64,000 nucleotides of DNA from an uncultured Marinoscillum sp. (GTDB lineage: Bacteria; Bacteroidota; Bacteroidia; Cytophagales; MED-G16). Positions 24,919-33,889 of this stretch are shown here, one piece after another. The number at the start of each line of letters is the position of its first letter. Position 1 is the first letter of the stretch. Location of the stretch: contig CACOMW010000001.1 in NCBI GenBank assembly GCA_902628365.1, positions 87,626 to 151,625 on the forward strand, written 5' to 3'. The notes below the pieces were generated by a model that worked only from the letters and a program-made list of their open reading frames with translations, was not told the origin of the DNA and made no database searches. The translations under genes were made by a program, and so were the position numbers.

Positions 24919-27490
24919 ACACATTGAAGGTTTCCTCAAAATTCTCATCAGATAATTTAAGGTTTAATTTATAATTTCCTGCTGGTAGGTATTTATTGTA
25001 ATGAATAAAGTAAGGTAACTCACTTTGATTTTTTTCATAAATAATATCCCATCTGAATTCGTTATATCCTTTTTTTGCATCAAATTTATAACTCCAAATT
25101 AAATCATTTTTATCATTAAAAACTTCAGTTAAAACTTTTTCATCTTTAATAATAAAAAAAGAAATGGATAGTTTTTCTGCAGTACTTGAAATTGGTTCTT
25201 TGTGTGTGTCATTAATTAACGGTCTATTGACGTCTTTAAGAGGAAATAAAATGTTTTGTTCTTTTGAACCTCCTTTTTTTATTAAATAATGAATTGGATT
25301 CAGATTTAGTTTATAAATTCCTCTTCCATGAGTAGCAGCAATTAGATCTCCTGACTTTTCATCAATAATTAAATCTGATATGCTAACTATTGGAAGTTTT
25401 TTTCCAAGTATTGACCAAGATTTTCCTTTATCAAAAGAAATATATACACCTCTGTATAATCCAGCGTATAAAATATTTTCGTATTTTAAATCTTCAATTA
25501 TAACATTAGCAGGTTCATTTGGAAGATTTGATTTAATTGTTTTCCAATCTTTTCCATAATTTTCCGACATATAAATATAATTTCCTAAATCATCATAGTT
25601 TATTCCGGTCATAGCCATATAAACTCTTGATTTTAAGAATTTTGAAGGATAAATACTTCTAATATAATTGTCTTTTATATTTTTTGAGTTTTCGTTCCAA
25701 CTTTTACCATCATCTTTGCTTACCCAAAAACTACCTTTATCCGAACCATAATATAATAATCCTTTTTGGAGCGGTGATTCAGCAATAGCACCAGCTGAAA
25801 AAGAATTTTTTGATTTACTAAGGTCTGGACTAATTTGACTCCATGAGTTTCCTTGATTAGTTGTTTTCATTACATAATTTCCTCCATGGTAAAGGGTTTT
25901 ATTGTCATGGGGTGAGATGAAATAAGGTGTTATAAAATTATAATTTAATGAATTTATATTTTCTTTTGGTAGTTTAGGTTTTATAGAAATAGATTTTCCA
26001 GTTTTCATGTTTTTTCTTCTAATTGCACCATTTTGCATGCTAAAGTATACGATGTTTGGATCCAATGGATCTACTTGAGTTACACATCCATCACCTCCAT
26101 CCCAAGCATCAATCCACAGATATTTCCATTTATCAGAATATTTATTATTCCATTCTTTTGCTGGTCCATAAACAGTCGCATCATCTTGGGTTCCGCCGTA
26201 AATAAGATATGGTTCTTGATTACTAATTGTAATATCATAAAATTCACCGGCAGGTATGTTGTTATAGTGCATCCAACTTTCTCCCTTATCATAACTTACA
26301 AATAATCCACCATCATTTCCTAAGGCTATGTGATTTGGATTTTTTGGGTTAATCCATAATTCACAATGGTCTAGATGAAGAAATTTTGCATCACTATTAT
26401 TCATTCTCTTAACAGTTCCATAAAGATTACTAAAGGTTTTACCTCCATCTGTGCTTTTAGCTATTCTCACTCCTAGAGAATAAATTTCTTCATCATCTTT
26501 TGGATTAACATAAATATCAGCAAAATACCAACCAATTCCTGGAAATATCATGAGTTCATCATTGTGTGTTCTTCTCCATAATTTTCCCCCATCAATAGTT
26601 TTATATACTTCTGCAGCTTCGCTTCTATTTTTTGACAAATTATCTATTAAAGCGTATACTTTATTTGGATTAGAATATGAAACTGCTAGACCTATTCTTC
26701 CCATTTTATGACCATAGGGTAATCCATCAACTAATTTTTTCCAAGTATCGCCACCATCTGAACTTTTATAAATACCACTATTTAATCCACTTATTCCTGG
26801 GTTATTTTCCCACATAGAGGCATAGATAATGTTAGGGTTAGAATTAGAAATAACTATATCATTGGATCCTGTACTTTCATCAATATATAGAACATGTTTC
26901 CATGATTTTCCACCATCTTCTGTTTTATAAATACCTCTATTTATATTTTTTGACCAAAAATGACCTAAAACACTAACCAATACGATATCTGGATTTGTTG
27001 GATGAACACTTATTTCTCCGATGTGCCATGAATCCTCTAATCCAATATGATTCCATGTTTCTCCTGCGTCAACAGACCTATACATACCCGTTCCAGGCAT
27101 TGTAAAGTTTCTAGCTTTTTTTAAACTTTCTCCTGTACCAACATATATAATATTTGAATTTGATGGTGCAAGAGCAATATCTCCGATTCCAAGAGATGGT
27201 TGATTTTCAAATATAGGCCTCCAGCTTATTCCATTATTTATGGTTTTCCACAAATTACCTGACCCAAATGCTACATACATCGTTCCTGGATTATTTTCAT
27301 CAACTTGAACTGATTCAACTCTTGCAGAATTTAAAACTGGCCCAAGACTAACCCATTCTAAATTAATATTACTTTCATTTTTTAATTTAATGTGTTCATA
27401 AAAAGAATTCACTAATGGTGATTCTTCTTGTTGTGAATAAGAAGAATGCAAATAAAAAAGAAGAATAAAAAGTATAAACAATCGTTTCAT
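24902..27490 (-). CDS. Secreted BNR/VPS10-like beta-propeller protein (first paralog)
   Basis: This is an 862-residue exported protein with a signal peptide (about 1-19, YLHSSYSQQ). The body repeats the sialidase-type Asp box (S-x-D-x-G-x-[TS]-W): SVDAGETWNHIG, TEDGGKSWKHV, SSDGGDTWKKLV, SYDKGESWMHY, SKDDGKSWNEN and others. This gives sortilin/VPS10-like propellers across about residues 45-720. The C-terminal 130 residues form a beta-rich tail with FRWDIIYEKNQSELPYF, FlgD- or Ig-like in type. The family is annotated as glycosyl hydrolase but catalytic residues are not established. A longer paralog is encoded at 33890-36733. It overlaps the downstream BatE-like gene. Confidence 0.88.
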   Translation of the reverse strand: MKRLFILFILLFYLHSSYSQQEESPLVNSFYEHIKLKNESNINLEWVSLGPVLNSARVESVQVDENNPGTMYVAFGSGNLWKTINNGISWRPIFENQPSLGIGDIALAPSNSNIIYVGTGESLKKARNFTMPGTGMYRSVDAGETWNHIGLEDSWHIGEISVHPTNPDIVLVSVLGHFWSKNINRGIYKTEDGGKSWKHVLYIDESTGSNDIVISNSNPNIIYASMWENNPGISGLNSGIYKSSDGGDTWKKLVDGLPYGHKMGRIGLAVSYSNPNKVYALIDNLSKNRSEAAEVYKTIDGGKLWRRTHNDELMIFPGIGWYFADIYVNPKDDEEIYSLGVRIAKSTDGGKTFSNLYGTVKRMNNSDAKFLHLDHCELWINPKNPNHIALGNDGGLFVSYDKGESWMHYNNIPAGEFYDITISNQEPYLIYGGTQDDATVYGPAKEWNNKYSDKWKYLWIDAWDGGDGCVTQVDPLDPNIVYFSMQNGAIRRKNMKTGKSISIKPKLPKENINSLNYNFITPYFISPHDNKTLYHGGNYVMKTTNQGNSWSQISPDLSKSKNSFSAGAIAESPLQKGLLYYGSDKGSFWVSKDDGKSWNENSKNIKDNYIRSIYPSKFLKSRVYMAMTGINYDDLGNYIYMSENYGKDWKTIKSNLPNEPANVIIEDLKYENILYAGLYRGVYISFDKGKSWSILGKKLPIVSISDLIIDEKSGDLIAATHGRGIYKLNLNPIHYLIKKGGSKEQNILFPLKDVNRPLINDTHKEPISSTAEKLSISFFIIKDEKVLTEVFNDKNDLIWSYKFDAKKGYNEFRWDIIYEKNQSELPYFIHYNKYLPAGNYKLNLKLSDENFEETFNVYEFNN

Positions 27491-27530
27491 ACATAAAAAT
27501 TAATAATTTTTAAATTATTATTTTACATTA

Positions 27531-27561
27531 TTGTAATTTGATTAACATCTTTCTACTTTTG
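27531..27561 (+). promoter_or_regulatory. Promoter of tRNA-Lys
   Basis: TTG at 27531-27533 is followed after 20 bases by TACTTTTG (27554-27561), fitting the Bacteroidota TTG/TTTG-n19-21-TAnnTTTG promoter. The tRNA begins 20 bases further on. Confidence 0.65.
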
Positions 27562-27580
27562 CGCGTAATATAAATTTATT

Positions 27581-27653
27581 GAGTCGCTAGCTCAGTTGGT
27601 AGAGCACATCCCTTTTAAGGATGGGGTCCTGGGTTCGAGGCCCAGGCGACTCA
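27581..27653 (+). tRNA. tRNA-Lys (anticodon TTT)
   Basis: This is a 73-nt tRNA. The acceptor strands GAGTCGC and GCGACTC pair fully, with discriminator A. The D arm GCTCAGTTGGTAGAGC, anticodon loop CTTTTAA (anticodon TTT) and T arm GGGTTCGAGGCCC are standard. CCA is not encoded. An intrinsic terminator follows. Confidence 0.98.
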
Positions 27654-27659
27654 CATTTA

Positions 27660-27685
27660 CCTCTCTCTTTGAGAGGTTTTTTTTT
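27660..27685 (+). terminator. Intrinsic terminator after tRNA-Lys
   Basis: The stem CCTCTC / GAGAGG (27660-27665 and 27671-27676) with a five-base loop is followed by nine T. It lies just past the tRNA and ends eight bases before the asnB start, so asnB would need read-through or a promoter of its own inside this stretch. Confidence 0.85.
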
Positions 27686-27692
27686 CTAAGGT

Positions 27693-29363
27693 ATGTGTGG
27701 AATATTTGCTTTATTTGATATCAAAAACTCTCCTAATGATCTTATGAGAAAAAGATCTTTAGAAATGATTAAGCTAGTTAGACATAGGGGTCCTGATTGG
27801 TCAGGTATTTTTACATCCCCAAATGCAATCTTAGCTCATGAAAGATTATGTATAGTAGATATAAATTCTGGAAAACAACCTATAAAGTCAGAAGATGAGG
27901 ATATAATCCTTTCAGTAAATGGTGAAATTTATAACCATAAAAAAATCAGAAACAATAAAAATATAAAGTACAATTATCTAACCAACTCTGATTGTGAAGT
28001 TATTCTGTCACTCTATCAAAATAAAGGCATTAATTTTTTAAATGAATTAAATGGTATTTTTGCATTTGCTCTCTATGATGCCAAAAAAAATGAGTATTTA
28101 ATTGCTAGAGATCCAATTGGTGTTATTCCATTGTATATAGGTTGGGATGAATACGGTAATTTAAATGTTGCATCAGAAATGAAATCTCTCGTGAAATATT
28201 GTAAAAAAATAGAAGAGTTTCCTCCTGGACATTATTATACAAGTAGAAGTAAGAAATACATCAAATACTATAAAAAAGATTGGATGGATTACAATAAGAT
28301 TTCTGAAAACAAAACTTCTATTAGTTCTTTAAAAAAAGCTCTTGAACAATCTGTAAAAAATCAGTTAATGTCAGATGTTCCTTTTGGTGTACTTCTTTCA
28401 GGGGGATTAGACTCATCAATTATTGCTGCACTTGTGAAAAAATTTTCTAAGAAAAGGATAGAATCTGATGATAAAAAAGATGCTTGGTGGCCACAAATAC
28501 ATTCCTTTGCAATTGGTCTTGAAAATTCTCCTGACCTTGAAGCTTCCAGAGAGGCAGCAAATTATATTGGAACGGTTCACCATGAAAAAACTTTTACAAT
28601 TCAAGAAGGTTTTGATGCAATAAGTGATGTGATTTATTTTTTAGAAACATATGATGTCACAACAGTTAGAGCTTCTACTCCAATGTATTTATTAGCAAGA
28701 ATTATAAAATCTATGGGAATAAAAATGGTTCTTTCTGGTGAAGGAGCAGATGAAATTTTTGGAGGATATCTTTATTTTCATAAGGCACCAAATGCTAAAG
28801 AATTTCATGAAGAAACAGTCAGAAAATTGAATAAGTTACATTTATATGATTGTTTGAGAGCCAATAAATCAATGGCAGCTTGGGGTGTTGAGTGTAGAGT
28901 TCCATTTTTAGACAAAGATTTTCTTGATGTTTCTATGGCAATAAATCCAAAAGACAAGATGATAGGATCAGAAAAAATGGAAAAATGGATTTTAAGGAAG
29001 GCATTTGAAAATGAATTGCCAAAAAACATTTTATGGAGACAAAAAGAACAGTTTTCCGATGGAGTAGGATATGGATGGATCGATTTTTTGAAAGAATATG
29101 TTGAATCAAATATATCAGACAAAGAATTTAATATGAGAAATAAAAAGTTTCCTATCAATACTCCGAAAACTAAAGAAGAATATTATTATAGAAATATCTT
29201 TGAGGAGTTTTATAAATCTGAATATGCTATTAAAACTGTTCCTTCATCAAAATCTGTAGCTTGTAGTACAGAAGAAGCATTATTGTGGGATAAAGACTTT
29301 CAAAATCTTAATGACCCATCTGGAAGGATTATTTCAGATATCCATAAAAAGTCTTATTTTTGA
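27693..29363 (+). CDS. asnB: Asparagine synthase B (glutamine-hydrolysing)
   Basis: AsnB makes asparagine from aspartate, ATP and glutamine. The 556-residue length is almost that of E. coli AsnB. The N-terminal class II glutaminase domain begins MCGIFALF with the nucleophile Cys2 and has RHRGPDWSG, HERLCIVD and NGEIYNH. The synthetase domain has the PP-loop GVLLSGGLDSSIIAAL, VLSGEGADEIFGGYLYF and VECRVPFLDKDFLD. The ATG lies eight bases after the T-run of the tRNA-Lys terminator, leaving almost no room for a leader. The following glycine-rich protein gene starts 3 bp after its stop. Confidence 0.97.
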   Translation: MCGIFALFDIKNSPNDLMRKRSLEMIKLVRHRGPDWSGIFTSPNAILAHERLCIVDINSGKQPIKSEDEDIILSVNGEIYNHKKIRNNKNIKYNYLTNSDCEVILSLYQNKGINFLNELNGIFAFALYDAKKNEYLIARDPIGVIPLYIGWDEYGNLNVASEMKSLVKYCKKIEEFPPGHYYTSRSKKYIKYYKKDWMDYNKISENKTSISSLKKALEQSVKNQLMSDVPFGVLLSGGLDSSIIAALVKKFSKKRIESDDKKDAWWPQIHSFAIGLENSPDLEASREAANYIGTVHHEKTFTIQEGFDAISDVIYFLETYDVTTVRASTPMYLLARIIKSMGIKMVLSGEGADEIFGGYLYFHKAPNAKEFHEETVRKLNKLHLYDCLRANKSMAAWGVECRVPFLDKDFLDVSMAINPKDKMIGSEKMEKWILRKAFENELPKNILWRQKEQFSDGVGYGWIDFLKEYVESNISDKEFNMRNKKFPINTPKTKEEYYYRNIFEEFYKSEYAIKTVPSSKSVACSTEEALLWDKDFQNLNDPSGRIISDIHKKSYF

Positions 29364-29366
29364 TTA

Positions 29367-30359
29367 GTGAAATACTATTTGATTCTCTTATATTTTTTTT
29401 TATCTCATAGTTTATTTTCTCAAATAGCATTACCAACTTTCCATGCTACCCAAAATGTAAAGACAGTAGTTAATAATTTTCAAGTAGGTGATCCTTTAAT
29501 TGTTGCTGGTGGTGGTGGTGGAGTTATTTATCAAGTTAACCCACATTCAGGAATGCATGCATCTATATCAGAAACTGGAAATAGTGGAAAAAATGGGACT
29601 GCTGGCGGTTCGAACGGCAATGGAGGAAGCTCTAGTCGAGGAGGAGGGGGAGGAGGATTTCTGACCGATGGTGGAGAAGATTCTAGAAGACCCGGAACTA
29701 AAGGAATAAGTTTTACTAATGGTGGTTTAGGAGGTAATGCGACTGATACAAATACAGGTGATGGAGGATTTGGAGGTGGAGGAGCTTCAATTCGAGTAAA
29801 TAATAATATTAGTGATCAAGGTGCTGGAGGAGGAGGAGGTTACTCTGGAGGAGGAGGAGCGGGAGCAAATAATCAAAGTCACGGTGGTGGAGGTGGATCT
29901 TATAATAATGGAGCTAATCAAGTAAATGTGACTCATCCTAATGGAAATGTTGGGCATGGTAAAGTTATAATAATACAAGGGGGTTCTACATGGACTTTTA
30001 CTACTTGTGGTGTGTCTGGAAGAACTGGACCCACTCAAAATCAATGTAACTCTTCTTATTCTGGTACTAATTTAGCAGGAAATGTTACTTTAGTTGATGG
30101 AATTCAACATTGGACTATTCCAGCTACTGCAACTTATACTATAAAAGCTTACGGAGCCTCTGGTGGCGATAATGGAAAAGACCCTAATTGGAGTAGTTGT
30201 CCATATTTTTGTAGAGATGGGGGTCACGGTGCAATTATTCAAGGAGACTTTACTTTAGCTTCTGGTACAGTACTAAAAATACTTGTTGGTCATCACCCTG
30301 AAAATGTTAACTGGCTTAATGGAGGTGGAGGAGGAACCTTTGTAGTATTATCAAATTAG
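29367..30359 (+). CDS. Secreted glycine-rich protein with domain halves in reversed order
   Basis: The 330-residue protein starts at a GTG and has a signal peptide ending LFSQ (residue 19), followed by IALPTFHATQ. Residues about 40-203 (VGDPLIVAGGGGG to GHGKVIII) are extremely Gly-rich and correspond to the second half of the ALK-type glycine-rich domain. Residues about 209-330 (FTTCGVSGRTGPTQNQC, WTIPATATYTIKAYGASGG, GGGGGTFVVLSN) correspond to the first half. The order is therefore permuted, and the protein stops where a second half would follow. No T9SS sorting domain is present. It is convergent with the M49 peptidase gene with a 4 bp overlap. Domain identity is from memory of the family pattern. 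Confidence 0.8.
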   Translation: MKYYLILLYFFLSHSLFSQIALPTFHATQNVKTVVNNFQVGDPLIVAGGGGGVIYQVNPHSGMHASISETGNSGKNGTAGGSNGNGGSSSRGGGGGGFLTDGGEDSRRPGTKGISFTNGGLGGNATDTNTGDGGFGGGGASIRVNNNISDQGAGGGGGYSGGGGAGANNQSHGGGGGSYNNGANQVNVTHPNGNVGHGKVIIIQGGSTWTFTTCGVSGRTGPTQNQCNSSYSGTNLAGNVTLVDGIQHWTIPATATYTIKAYGASGGDNGKDPNWSSCPYFCRDGGHGAIIQGDFTLASGTVLKILVGHHPENVNWLNGGGGGTFVVLSN

Positions 30360-32365
30360 TTGTTATCTGGTAATGTACTATATCTACTTGCATATTCAAT
30401 CATTTGAACTGCAAAACTTTCAGGTTGCTCTACTTTAATATCGATAATTTCACCTTTGTCGTCTAATTCAGGAGTAAGCACTGGATTGATAAAACCACTA
30501 TATGGAGCCGAGGTAAATTTTTCATTTCTTTTTAGAATTTCTTCGTGTAGTTCTTGATCTATTTTTACTCCATAATTTTCAATTAAATTTTTTCCTGCTT
30601 CATAATCTCCTTCGGATTTAATCCTTTGAATTTCTCTTAAAAGCTCACCAAATAGCTCTCTTAATTTTTCATAATCGTTAATAACAAAATAAGTTTTATC
30701 ATTTTCAACTATCTTTTCTATAACATTATCACTAAGTCCTTTCTCATAAACCCACTTGGAAACTGTTTGTCTATTTCTCATATGAGCTTGTTCTACGTCG
30801 TCACCAAGCTTGATCCTAATTAGCTGAGTCATTAACCCATTTCTAATATAACCATCATAACTTGTCCTTCCCATGTCTTTTGATGAAGGTGATATTCCGA
30901 GCTCTTCCATTTTTTTATCAACTATAAAATATAAACCCACAAGGTCTGCTCTAGCTTCTTCTAAGGACGAAGCATAATTTTTTAACGTTTCTTTAGGTGT
31001 TCCTACACCTTCAACTATTTGTCCACTTGCATGACCTATAACTTCATGAAGTGCGGTATGTAGGTTATCAGCATCTTTTCCATATTTTTTCTCTAATTCT
31101 ATTTCCTCTTTGCTATAAGCAAACTCTTCTAACCTACCTGAGCTACCCGCATTTCCATAAGCATAGAGTATATTTCCTAGGGAGATTGATTTTGATCCAT
31201 GATTTGCTCTAATCCAATTTGCATTAGGTAAATTGATTCCAATTGGGGTTGAAGGTGACGCATCACCAGCTTCACCAGCTACGTTCACTGTATTATAAGA
31301 AATACCTACAACATTTTTTTTCTTATGAACATCCATAATCGTTGAATTATCTTCAAACCATTGAGCTTCGCTAGAAATAGCTGACATTTTTTTGCTCATT
31401 TCAAAATCTTTAATTTGAACTACTGATTCATAAGAGCCTCTGTATCCTTTAGGATCATTATATACTTCAATAAATCCATTTATATAATCTACATCTCCTT
31501 CTGTTGTTTCTACCCATGCAACATTATAATCATCCCAAATTTTTAGATCACCAGTTTCATAATACTTAATAAGTAAACCTAAAGCATCAGCTTGTTTTTT
31601 ATTTTCAGCATATTTTTTGGCTATTTCAAGATTTTCAATAATTTTTTCTATAGATTCACTATACATTCCACCCTTTTTCCAAACCTTTTCTTTTAATACA
31701 CCATCTTCTCTTACAAGTTTAGAATTTAGACCAAGTGATATGGGTTTGTTAGGATCTGGTACTTTGATATTATTATAAAAATTTTCTACTTCTTCCTCTG
31801 TAATATCTGGATCATAAAAATTAACTGAAGATCCAATAATAATTCCTTTGCTTTTATCTCTATTTACTTTTTTAGAATCAACGTCATTAAATATTAAATC
31901 AAATACTTGATTATTTAATTCGGTATTTGTTTCATTCATTAAATTTTTTAGATATTCTTGGGAAAAATCAGGATCAAATTTGTCATTAGAATAATGATGA
32001 TGGATTCCATTAGAAAACCATATTCTTTTTAAATATATCTCAAAAGATTTCCATTGGTTATCATTTTTATTTCCATTAAAGTTCAAATAAATATTTTCTA
32101 ATGCTCTTCTTATTTTCAAGTTGTGTCTATAATTCTGATCATACATTATATCTCTTCCATAAAGTCCAGCTTCAGTCAAATAATAGACAAACTTTTTTTG
32201 ATTTAAAGTTAATTTATCAAAACCTGGAATTTGATATCTTAAAACTTTTAAATCAGAAAATTGCTCTGAAAAATGAGAAAACTCACTTTTTTCTTCTTGA
32301 TTGATATTACAAGAAAATATTATAGAAATAATAACTAATAAGAAAAGTATTTTTTTTGATTTCAT
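30356..32365 (-). CDS. Dipeptidyl-peptidase III-like (M49) zinc metallopeptidase, lipoprotein
   Basis: This 669-residue protein is an envelope lipoprotein: the signal ends SIIFSC with Cys19. The zinc site is HEVIGH (about residues 440-445, the HExxxH form of the M49 family) and EEARADL about 25 residues later, which supplies the third ligand. Upstream, NADNLHTALH and YAYGNAG also fit M49-like proteins. M49 enzymes remove dipeptides from short peptides. I chose the ATG at 32365; a TTG six codons upstream is also in frame but would spoil the signal peptide. It probably helps digest peptides in the periplasm or at the surface. Confidence 0.88.
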   Translation of the reverse strand: MKSKKILFLLVIISIIFSCNINQEEKSEFSHFSEQFSDLKVLRYQIPGFDKLTLNQKKFVYYLTEAGLYGRDIMYDQNYRHNLKIRRALENIYLNFNGNKNDNQWKSFEIYLKRIWFSNGIHHHYSNDKFDPDFSQEYLKNLMNETNTELNNQVFDLIFNDVDSKKVNRDKSKGIIIGSSVNFYDPDITEEEVENFYNNIKVPDPNKPISLGLNSKLVREDGVLKEKVWKKGGMYSESIEKIIENLEIAKKYAENKKQADALGLLIKYYETGDLKIWDDYNVAWVETTEGDVDYINGFIEVYNDPKGYRGSYESVVQIKDFEMSKKMSAISSEAQWFEDNSTIMDVHKKKNVVGISYNTVNVAGEAGDASPSTPIGINLPNANWIRANHGSKSISLGNILYAYGNAGSSGRLEEFAYSKEEIELEKKYGKDADNLHTALHEVIGHASGQIVEGVGTPKETLKNYASSLEEARADLVGLYFIVDKKMEELGISPSSKDMGRTSYDGYIRNGLMTQLIRIKLGDDVEQAHMRNRQTVSKWVYEKGLSDNVIEKIVENDKTYFVINDYEKLRELFGELLREIQRIKSEGDYEAGKNLIENYGVKIDQELHEEILKRNEKFTSAPYSGFINPVLTPELDDKGEIIDIKVEQPESFAVQMIEYASRYSTLPDNN

Positions 32366-32450
32366 AATTTTTTTTTTTAGCAAATATAATTTTTTTAAAC
32401 TTTTTTAAATAAATTAAGAATTATTAAACAACACTAAAACATTATTATTT

Positions 32451-33125
32451 ATGAAAAAAACAATTTTATTACTACTAATATCAGTATTTTGTTTTGAGCT
32501 AAAAGCACAAAAAGATTATGAGGCACCAGGAGCTAAAGAAGCAGTAAAATCACATAAAACTTTTGCTGTTTTACCTTTTCAATTCATTATAACTGCAAAA
32601 AAACCAAAAAAAATGACTCAAGAGGAGTTTGAAGAGAATACTAAAAACGCTGAGAGAGATGGTAGAACATCATGTCAAGCTGCTTTTGCAAGTAGAATTC
32701 TTAAAAAAATGCAAAAAGGAAAAATTGTTGCTCAACTACAGCCAGTAGCAAGAACCAATGCACTATTATCTAGAGGTGAAGTTACTGGAACTGATATTGG
32801 ATCTAGTAAATATTTACCTGAAGAGCTTTGTGAAATTTTAGGGGTTGATGCTGTTGTTATGGGTAATGTAGAATCTGCTAAGCTTTTATCAACAGGTGCT
32901 GCAATTGGATTAAAAGTTGCTAGCAAATTTGTTCCTGGTCTAGGAAGAATTTCTTCTGGAAAGTCTAGTGCTGATTTATCCTTGTATGATAAGGATGGAC
33001 AGTTACTTTGGAACTGGGCAACTAGAGAACTAAAGACCAGTGATATTGGTTCAAACACAGATGATCTCATTGATTATTTGATGAAAAGAGCCACTAAAAA
33101 GTTTCCTTATTTTCAAAGAAAATAA
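32451..33125 (+). CDS. Exported protein of unknown function, CsgG-like pattern
   Basis: The 224-residue protein has a signal peptide (about 1-19, ELKAQ). The mature part shows the order KTFAVLPFQFII, a helix with RTSCQAAFASRILKKM, LLSRGEVTGTD, LCEILGVDAVVMGNVESAK and SADLSLYDKDGQLLWNW. This resembles the CsgG/TolB N-terminal-like fold of proteins that begin 'VAVLPF' and later 'GVDAVVxGxV'. There is no lipobox. Its role is not known; I call the fold only weakly. It lies tail to tail with rsmE, 9 bp apart. Confidence 0.7.
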   Translation: MKKTILLLLISVFCFELKAQKDYEAPGAKEAVKSHKTFAVLPFQFIITAKKPKKMTQEEFEENTKNAERDGRTSCQAAFASRILKKMQKGKIVAQLQPVARTNALLSRGEVTGTDIGSSKYLPEELCEILGVDAVVMGNVESAKLLSTGAAIGLKVASKFVPGLGRISSGKSSADLSLYDKDGQLLWNWATRELKTSDIGSNTDDLIDYLMKRATKKFPYFQRK

Positions 33126-33134
33126 GCTAAATTA

Positions 33135-33830
33135 TTAACTCATCAATTGAATTATGGAATAGCAAGCAATAATGCTTGCTGTTTCTGTTTTTAAGGTATT
33201 TTTTCCTAAACTAATACTTTTAAATTTCTTTTTATGAGCATCTGTGATTTCATTTGAAGAGAAATCTCCCTCTGGTCCTATTAAAATTGTAAAATTCTCA
33301 TTTTTTTTAAAACTTTTTTTTAATAATTCATTGCCTTCATCCATATGAGCAATATATTTTTCATCATTAGTATTATAATTTCTTAGAAAACTTTGAAGAG
33401 ATATTATTTCTTCAATTTTTAATTTTTTTAATGAGTTAGATTGTTTCATAGAAGCAATAGAAATTTTTTCTAGTCTATCCAATTTTATTTTTCTCCTTTC
33501 GGAGTGTTGGGTATAAATAAAAGTTACTTTGTCAACACCTATCTCGGATATTTTTTCAATCATCCATTCGGATTTTTCAAAACGTTTTGGAGGTGCAACT
33601 ACTAGATGTATTTTATATTTAGATTTTTTACTAAGTATTTTTTTTACCTTTCTCAGTGAACAAGCTTCTAGGTTTTCATCATCAATTATTGCTGAGAATA
33701 AATTACCTTTTCCATCAGTTAAATGTATTAATTGATCTTTTTTACATCTTAGTACTTTTAAGCAATGAAAAGACTCATCTTTTGAAAGGATTGCTTTGTT
33801 TGTAATATCTGGTAGATAAAATAATTGCAT
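33135..33830 (-). CDS. rsmE: 16S rRNA (uracil(1498)-N(3))-methyltransferase RsmE
   Basis: RsmE methylates U1498 of 16S rRNA near the decoding centre. The 231-residue protein has a PUA-like N-terminal domain (SFHCLKVLRCKKDQLIHLTDGKG) and a SPOUT methyltransferase domain with VVAPPKRFEKSEWMIEKISEIG, THSERR-like QHSERRKI, ILIGPEGDFSSNEI and LGKNTLKTETASI, the knot motifs that bind S-adenosylmethionine. Length and motif order are normal. It is a single gene, divergent from the second BNR protein. Confidence 0.96.
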   Translation of the reverse strand: MQLFYLPDITNKAILSKDESFHCLKVLRCKKDQLIHLTDGKGNLFSAIIDDENLEACSLRKVKKILSKKSKYKIHLVVAPPKRFEKSEWMIEKISEIGVDKVTFIYTQHSERRKIKLDRLEKISIASMKQSNSLKKLKIEEIISLQSFLRNYNTNDEKYIAHMDEGNELLKKSFKKNENFTILIGPEGDFSSNEITDAHKKKFKSISLGKNTLKTETASIIACYSIIQLMS

Positions 33831-33889
33831 TAATAATAAATAAGTTCTAATTTAATAATTAAAATAATTTTTAACCCATAATTGTTACT

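Noticed and set aside
29787..30044. Minus-strand open frame of 85 codons rich in Ser and Thr
   Set aside because: It is the mirror of the glycine-rich coding sequence (GGA/GGT codons read backwards), not a gene.
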